From: an uncultured Lachnospiraceae bacterium
Lineage (GTDB): Bacteria; Bacillota; Clostridia; Lachnospirales; Lachnospiraceae
NCBI GenBank assembly: GCA_905236585.1
Contig: CAJOQZ010000024.1
Coordinates: 1-8,142, forward strand
Reading direction: 5' to 3'
Length of the DNA: 8,142 nucleotides
A program made the translations under genes and the position numbers. The notes below the pieces were generated by a model, which worked only from the letters and a program-made list of their open reading frames with translations, was not told the origin of the DNA and ran no database searches. Shown in pieces: positions 6,395 through 8,142 of this stretch (its first letter is position 1; each line of letters begins with the position of its first letter).

Positions 6395-6817
6395 GTGAGA
6401 ACAGAAAAATGTCAGGGGAGATTGACGATATACTTTGAAGATCCGTTTTGGGTAGGAGTATTTGAACGAATTGAAAATGGTAAATTATCGGCGGCGAAAG
6501 TAACATTTGGTGCTGAACCGAAGGATTATGAGGTGCAGGAGTTCGTGAGCAGGCATTATTATCACCTTAAGTTCAGTCCGGCGATTAAAACCGATGTAAA
6601 GGATGTAAAGAAAAATCCGAAAAGGGCACAGCGTGATGCGAAAAAGCAGGCCATGGAAAATGGAATAGGCACGAAATCCCAGCAGGCTCTTAAACTGCAG
6701 CAGGAACAGAATAAGCAGATGAGAAAAGAGCGAAGTAGGCAGAAACGGGAAGCGGAAAGCGACAGGCTGTTTGCGATGAAACAGCAGAAGAAAAAGGAAA
6801 AGCATAAGGGACATTGA
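6395..6817 (+). CDS. yjdF: YjdF family protein (DUF2992)
   Basis: A complete 140-residue protein. The N-terminal part (residues 9-60) reads RLTIYFEDPFWVGVFER, then FGAEPKDYEV (39-47) and HYYHLKFSP, the signature of the DUF2992/YjdF family. The C-terminal half (about 70-140) is a highly charged helix with NPKRAQRDAKKQ, GIGTKSQQALK and a final KKEKHKGH, also typical. The biochemical role is unknown; its link to a riboswitch for azaaromatic compounds in other Firmicutes suggests a part in handling toxic heterocycles. The start is GTG at 6395, since an in-frame stop lies at 6356 and no ATG fits; GGAG (6380-6383) is 11 bases upstream. A TTG at 6422, closer to the start of Bacillus YjdF, has its GGGGAG only 1 base away. 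Confidence 0.92.
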   Translation: MRTEKCQGRLTIYFEDPFWVGVFERIENGKLSAAKVTFGAEPKDYEVQEFVSRHYYHLKFSPAIKTDVKDVKKNPKRAQRDAKKQAMENGIGTKSQQALKLQQEQNKQMRKERSRQKREAESDRLFAMKQQKKKEKHKGH

Positions 6818-6842
6818 ATGATATGGAGATAATAAGGGGGCT

Positions 6843-7201
6843 TTGGCTACGATCGTTAAGAATAGGGATGGAGGGGTAAATTCCTGCGATCTCATGTTTT
6901 CAGATGATCTGGATACTTTCAATCATGAATATCTGACACACACAGTTGAGGCCGCAAAAGGCTGTACAGACAGAGACCTCTCAGATGAGAATATGGTAAT
7001 CGGGACATCGGCTATTGTTGATACGGAAATAGAGGGAGCCGTCGGTATGTATAGCGGTTTCAACAATCCTTTTCTGATTTGGGGAAGATATTTCGATATT
7101 ATGTGATGATATCATTTCAGTTTCATCATACGCAAATGGACGGAGCCCATGCGGGAAGGTTTCTTGAGAATGTTCAAAACGAGATTAATGCTTTGAAATG
7201 A
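6843..7201 (+). pseudogene. Chloramphenicol-acetyltransferase-like protein, C-terminal half, frameshifted
   Basis: The first frame (TTG 6843 to TGA 7104-7106) gives SDDLDTFNHEYL, VIGTSAI and NNPFLIWGRYFDI. These match the middle to late part of type A chloramphenicol acetyltransferases, including the LxGKY(Y/F) element. A second frame from 7106 to the TGA at 7199-7201 continues with ISFQFHHTQMDGAHAGRFLE (from residue 2), which holds the catalytic HHxxxDG histidine of the family. A short deletion of a few codons plus a frameshift near 7100 therefore separates the active-site histidine from the rest. The N-terminal half (about 90 residues) is absent: yjdF ends 25 bases before. The TTG start has its AAGGGGG only 1 base away, so translation is doubtful. 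Since the N-terminal half is missing, antibiotic resistance is not expected. Confidence 0.72.
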
Positions 7202-7232
7202 CACAATACATGGAATATAAAGAGGCGAGATT

Positions 7233-7442
7233 ATGAACTACAGAGTTATTGATACGAAACAATATTACAGGAAGGGTGTTTATCGGCATTTTACTGAGGA
7301 TTGCAAGTGTTCGACGTCTATGACGGCAAGGGTTGATGTGACGGAACTTGTTAAATACTCGAAGGAGAACAGTACGAAGTTCTATGTCAACTTTCTGTAT
7401 AATGGAACGGACAACCTCAAACTGACGTATGCTGAGACTTGA
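7233..7442 (+). pseudogene. Chloramphenicol-acetyltransferase-like protein, N-terminal fragment
   Basis: A 69-residue frame starting at ATG 7233 with AGAGG (7221-7225) 7 bases upstream. It opens MNYRVIDTKQYYRKGVYRHF, and SMTARVDVTELVKYSKENST and KFYVNFLY follow. This is the standard beginning of CAT-family acetyltransferases (M-x-(Y/F)-x-V-I-D ... x-T-V-x-(V/L)-D-(V/I)-T-x-L). Similarity ends near residue 57 (about 7403), and about a dozen unrelated residues lead to a stop. The trimer contacts, acetyl-CoA site and catalytic histidine are all missing. It follows the C-terminal CAT fragment by 31 bases, in inverted order relative to a whole gene, so the two pieces most likely come from tandem copies or from a rearranged gene. 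Confidence 0.7.
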
Positions 7443-7608
7443 AGAGATAGCAGGGGTGTTTTCACCAGCATTCTATATCCTATATCTGACTGGCGGCTTA
7501 TCTGATATGATAGACGGAACCGTAGCCCGAAGAACGAAAACGGTCAGTGAGTTTGGAGAAAGAATTGATACTGCCGCGATTGTGAATGGAGCAGAAGGGA
7601 GACCTTGA
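7429..7608 (+). pseudogene. CDP-alcohol phosphatidyltransferase fragment
   Basis: A 59-codon frame from ATG 7429 to TGA 7606. Residues 12-45 read VFSPAFYILYLTGGLSDMID, then GTVARR, SEFG and ERIDTAA. This contains most of the family signature D-x2-D-G-x2-A-R-x8-9-G-x3-D-x3-D, the metal- and CDP-binding motif of phosphatidylglycerophosphate and related synthases. The final aspartate is lost: IDTAA runs into IVNGAEGRP and a stop instead of the usual ADF. One partial membrane helix (FYILYLTGG) remains out of the usual five or six, so the product cannot be active. The fragment overlaps the end of the preceding CAT piece by 14 bases and ends just before the DUF3795 start, whose ribosome binding site lies within it. 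Confidence 0.68.
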
Positions 7609-7610
7609 GT

Positions 7611-7988
7611 ATGAATGATTACATAGCATATTGTGGGCTGGACTGCGAGATATGCGAAGCGAGGCTTGCAACAGTGAAAAATGATAATGAATTGAGGAGA
7701 AAGGTGGCCGAGGAATGGTCAGCCCTTAATGGGGTGGAAATCACACCGGAAATGATTAACTGCTCGGGTTGCCGGATTCCGGGAGTAAAGACCGTGTACT
7801 GTGATTCTTTATGTACGATCAGGACGTGTGCCATGCAAAAACAGGTGGAAACCTGTGGAGATTGCCCGGAGATGAGATCATGCGAAAAGGTAGGAGCAAT
7901 TATCGGAAATAATTCTGAGGCAAGGGTTAGGCTTAAAAATGTAAAAATGAGCGATAAAAAGCATAATAAAATATCTCCTACATATTGA
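7611..7988 (+). CDS. DUF3795 cysteine-rich protein
   Basis: A complete 125-residue protein starting with MNDYIAYCGLDCEICEARLA, the classic start of DUF3795 proteins. Eleven cysteines lie at 8, 12, 15, 51, 54, 64, 68, 73, 82, 85 and 91, in pairs such as CxxxCxxC (8-15), CSGC (51-54), CxxxC (64-68) and CGDC (82-85). This suggests bound zinc or an iron-sulfur cluster. The family has no established function. ATG 7611 is preferred to the in-frame TTG at 7605 because the AAGGGAG (7595-7601) is 9 bases from ATG but only 3 from TTG. The last 17 residues (KMSDKKHNKISPTY end) are lysine-rich and probably disordered. The final bases also form the -35 region of the next gene. It is intact although the genes before it are broken. 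Confidence 0.88.
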   Translation: MNDYIAYCGLDCEICEARLATVKNDNELRRKVAEEWSALNGVEITPEMINCSGCRIPGVKTVYCDSLCTIRTCAMQKQVETCGDCPEMRSCEKVGAIIGNNSEARVRLKNVKMSDKKHNKISPTY

Positions 7989-8012
7989 CATTCTCCTGAA
8001 AAATGATAAAAT
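7985..8012 (+). promoter_or_regulatory. Sigma-A promoter for the Fic-family gene
   Basis: A perfect TTGACA (7985-7990) that overlaps the DUF3795 stop codon, a 16-base spacer and TAAAAT (8007-8012). Transcription should start near 8019, giving a leader of about 22 bases with room for the ribosome binding site. The gene therefore does not depend on read-through from the broken genes upstream. Confidence 0.7.
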
Positions 8013-8019
8013 TTAGGAG
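7993..8019. repeat. Inverted repeat flanking the -10 box of the Fic promoter
   Basis: CTCCT (7993-7997) and AGGAG (8015-8019) form a 5-base inverted repeat with a 17-base gap around the -10 element. A direct copy of TCTCCT also lies upstream at 7974-7979 and 7992-7997. It could be an operator, but such short arms can arise by chance. Confidence 0.3.
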
Positions 8020-8040
8020 CACAGAAAGGAATAGGGGAAT

Positions 8041-8142
8041 ATGCGAGAATTCGATTATAAAAAATATAAAGAATACCGCTGGGACAACGAAATACTGAAT
8101 TACCTTTCACAGATCCATGAGTACAAAGGAAAGCAGGAATTG
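8041..8142 (+). CDS. Fic-family protein, N-terminus only (runs out of window)
   Basis: Thirty-four codons are visible from ATG 8041, with GGGGA (8034-8038) 2 bases upstream and AAGGA (8027-8031) 9 bases upstream. The sequence opens MREFDYKKYKEYRWDNEIL and contains IHEYKGKQEL, which matches the N-terminal domain of stand-alone Fic proteins. In these it precedes an inhibitory (S/T)xxxE(G/N) helix and the HxFx(D/E)GN(G/K)R active site. Fic proteins transfer AMP or similar groups to hydroxyl groups of target proteins, and in bacteria some act as toxins or regulators. Neither diagnostic motif is inside the window, so activity cannot be judged. Confidence 0.7.
   Translation, partial: MREFDYKKYKEYRWDNEILNYLSQIHEYKGKQEL

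Noticed and set aside
7193..7221. A promoter-like TTGAAA, 17 bases, TATAAA before the N-terminal CAT fragment
   Set aside because: Transcription would begin near 7228, after the ribosome binding site at 7221-7225, so it could not serve this gene; probably chance in AT-rich sequence.
1..8142. CRISPR arrays, tRNA or rRNA genes, and a new defence system
   Set aside because: No regularly spaced repeats, cloverleaf or rRNA-like segments were seen. The Fic gene alone, cut off after 34 codons, is not enough to claim a toxin or defence system.

Overview
The window looks like chromosome of a low-to-mid GC Firmicute, most likely a clostridial (Lachnospiraceae-like) species. This is inferred from gene content: a Gram-positive-style class A penicillin-binding protein, a GHKL-type sensor kinase fragment, YjdF, DUF1848 and DUF3795 proteins, and strong AGGAGG-type ribosome binding sites with sigma-A promoters. 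I cannot name a species.

Left part (1-4088) is intact and orderly. A class A (PBP1A-type) cell-wall synthase runs leftward from 2377 and leaves the window at its C-terminus. It has a near-consensus promoter (2424-2452) in the short divergent gap to a rightward yigZ/IMPACT-family gene (2456-3085). A complete DUF1848 protein follows (3159-4088), with a CX3CX2C cysteine cluster at its C-terminal end.

Middle and right part (about 4089-7608) is mostly pieces of genes packed end to end. There is the seven-helix membrane half of a GHKL histidine kinase without its catalytic half. It runs out of frame into an unrecognised soluble protein that is probably the C-terminal part of something larger. Next come a terminator, a perfect sigma-A promoter with GCTAAC/GTTAGC operator-like half-sites, and an intact TetR-family regulator. 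Behind it, on the opposite strand, is the C-terminal tail of an IS110-type transposase, then a hairpin-rich leader and an intact yjdF. Two partial chloramphenicol-acetyltransferase-like genes follow in inverted order (C-terminal half first, frameshifted, then an N-terminal quarter). After them comes a fragment of a CDP-alcohol phosphatidyltransferase.

The right edge is intact again: a cysteine-rich DUF3795 protein (7611-7988), then a promoter and the start of a Fic-family protein that leaves the window. The best reading is a conserved chromosomal flank next to a zone of repeated insertion and deletion that kept a few intact genes (TetR, YjdF, DUF3795, Fic). I see no convincing new multi-gene system. 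The most interesting points are the cysteine cluster of the DUF1848 protein, the TetR operator arrangement, the yjdF leader and the pattern of half-genes.
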